7,565 nucleotides of DNA from Rickettsiales bacterium (lineage in GTDB: Bacteria > Pseudomonadota > Alphaproteobacteria > Methylaequorales > Methylaequoraceae). Within the stretch, counting starts at the first letter, position 1, and every line of letters starts with the position of its first letter. Position numbers and translations under genes: made by a program. Where the stretch lies: assembly GCA_002711625.1 (NCBI GenBank), contig PARR01000036.1, positions 15,485 through 23,049 on the forward strand, written 5' to 3'. Positions 7,271 through 7,565 of this stretch are shown one piece after another. Under the pieces are notes generated by a model that saw only the letters and a program-made list of their open reading frames with translations, was not told the origin of the DNA and ran no database searches.

Positions 7271-7565
7271 TATCCTAATAAAAATAACTTATCTTTTTTG
7301 TTTAATATTCTTTTTATCATGTTCAAATAATGACATAGTAAAAGTAACCTACAAGATTAATGAATTTGGTAATAACGAATTAGATGTAACCTTTATTATT
7401 TACAATACATCTAGTATTAACATTGATTCACCATGGTCATTACATTGGAATCAGCAATCTTCCATAGTTGATGAAAGTTCGTTGCCAGATAATGTTAAAT
7501 ATGATTATGTTGCAGGTCAATCATACAACATTCTAAATTTTGAAAAAAATTATATAATCTCTGGG
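7248..7565 (+). CDS. Lipoprotein, probable N-terminus of GH20 beta-N-acetylhexosaminidase, 3' truncated
   Basis: A reading frame open from 7248 to the window end gives 106 residues. It begins with a lipoprotein signal (hydrophobic residues about 13-23, lipobox F22-L23-S24-C25, then SNND). The mature part, with VTYKIN..., LDVTFIIYNTSS, then W63-S-L-H-W67-N-Q, SSLPDNVKYDYVAGQSY and FEKNYIISG, resembles the beta-sandwich N-terminal domain of chitobiase/hexosaminidase-type GH20 enzymes. Such enzymes release terminal GlcNAc or GalNAc. The catalytic barrel is beyond the window, so activity is inferred. There is no in-frame ATG: a stop at 7245 precedes TTG at 7248, the only conventional start codon before the signal peptide. 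That start overlaps the upstream gene by 23 bases, suggesting translational coupling. An ATA at 7278 would give a more typical 16-residue signal but is a very rare start codon. It could instead be another carbohydrate-binding lipoprotein with a similar fold. Confidence 0.62.
   Translation, partial: MNLQGLNSILIKITYLFCLIFFLSCSNNDIVKVTYKINEFGNNELDVTFIIYNTSSINIDSPWSLHWNQQSSIVDESSLPDNVKYDYVAGQSYNILNFEKNYIISG

Overview
The window comes from a low-GC member of the Bacteroidota, most likely a marine Flavobacteriia-type bacterium. The evidence is a SusC/SusD pair, Bacteroidota-style lipoprotein signals (short hydrophobic stretch ending LISC, IVSC or FLSC, then S with D/N residues), A/T-rich codon use, and no Shine-Dalgarno sequences before the starts. 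No species can be named from this sequence alone.

Layout, all on the + strand and tightly packed. Bases 1-2217 hold the 3' part of a susC-like TonB-dependent transporter gene whose 5' end lies outside the window. After 24 bases comes a complete susD-like gene (2242-3924). A strong intrinsic terminator (3953-3991) follows. A large lipoprotein gene starts just after it (4004-7270). Its product carries 14 DxNxDG-type VCBS/FG-GAP repeats, seven on each side of a central ASPIC/UnbV-like domain. The last gene starts inside the end of that one (probably TTG at 7248) and runs off the window. Its visible 106 residues are a lipoprotein signal followed by what looks like the N-terminal domain of a family 20 beta-N-acetylhexosaminidase.

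Taken together this reads as part of a polysaccharide utilisation locus. SusD would capture glycan at the surface, SusC would import it through the outer membrane, the repeat lipoprotein would be a further surface or periplasmic glycan-handling component, and the last gene an exo-acting hexosaminidase. The substrate would then be a GlcNAc/GalNAc-containing glycan such as chitin oligosaccharides, but this rests on one partial gene and is an inference.

The points most worth a second look are the junction after susD, where a terminator hairpin overlaps a match to the Bacteroidota promoter consensus only a few bases before the next start codon; the non-ATG, overlapping start of the last gene; and the 7+7 repeat arrangement of the large lipoprotein. 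I see no RNA genes, mobile elements, CRISPR arrays or broken genes. Nothing here is clearly a novel system; it is an accessory carbohydrate locus with a poorly characterised large component.
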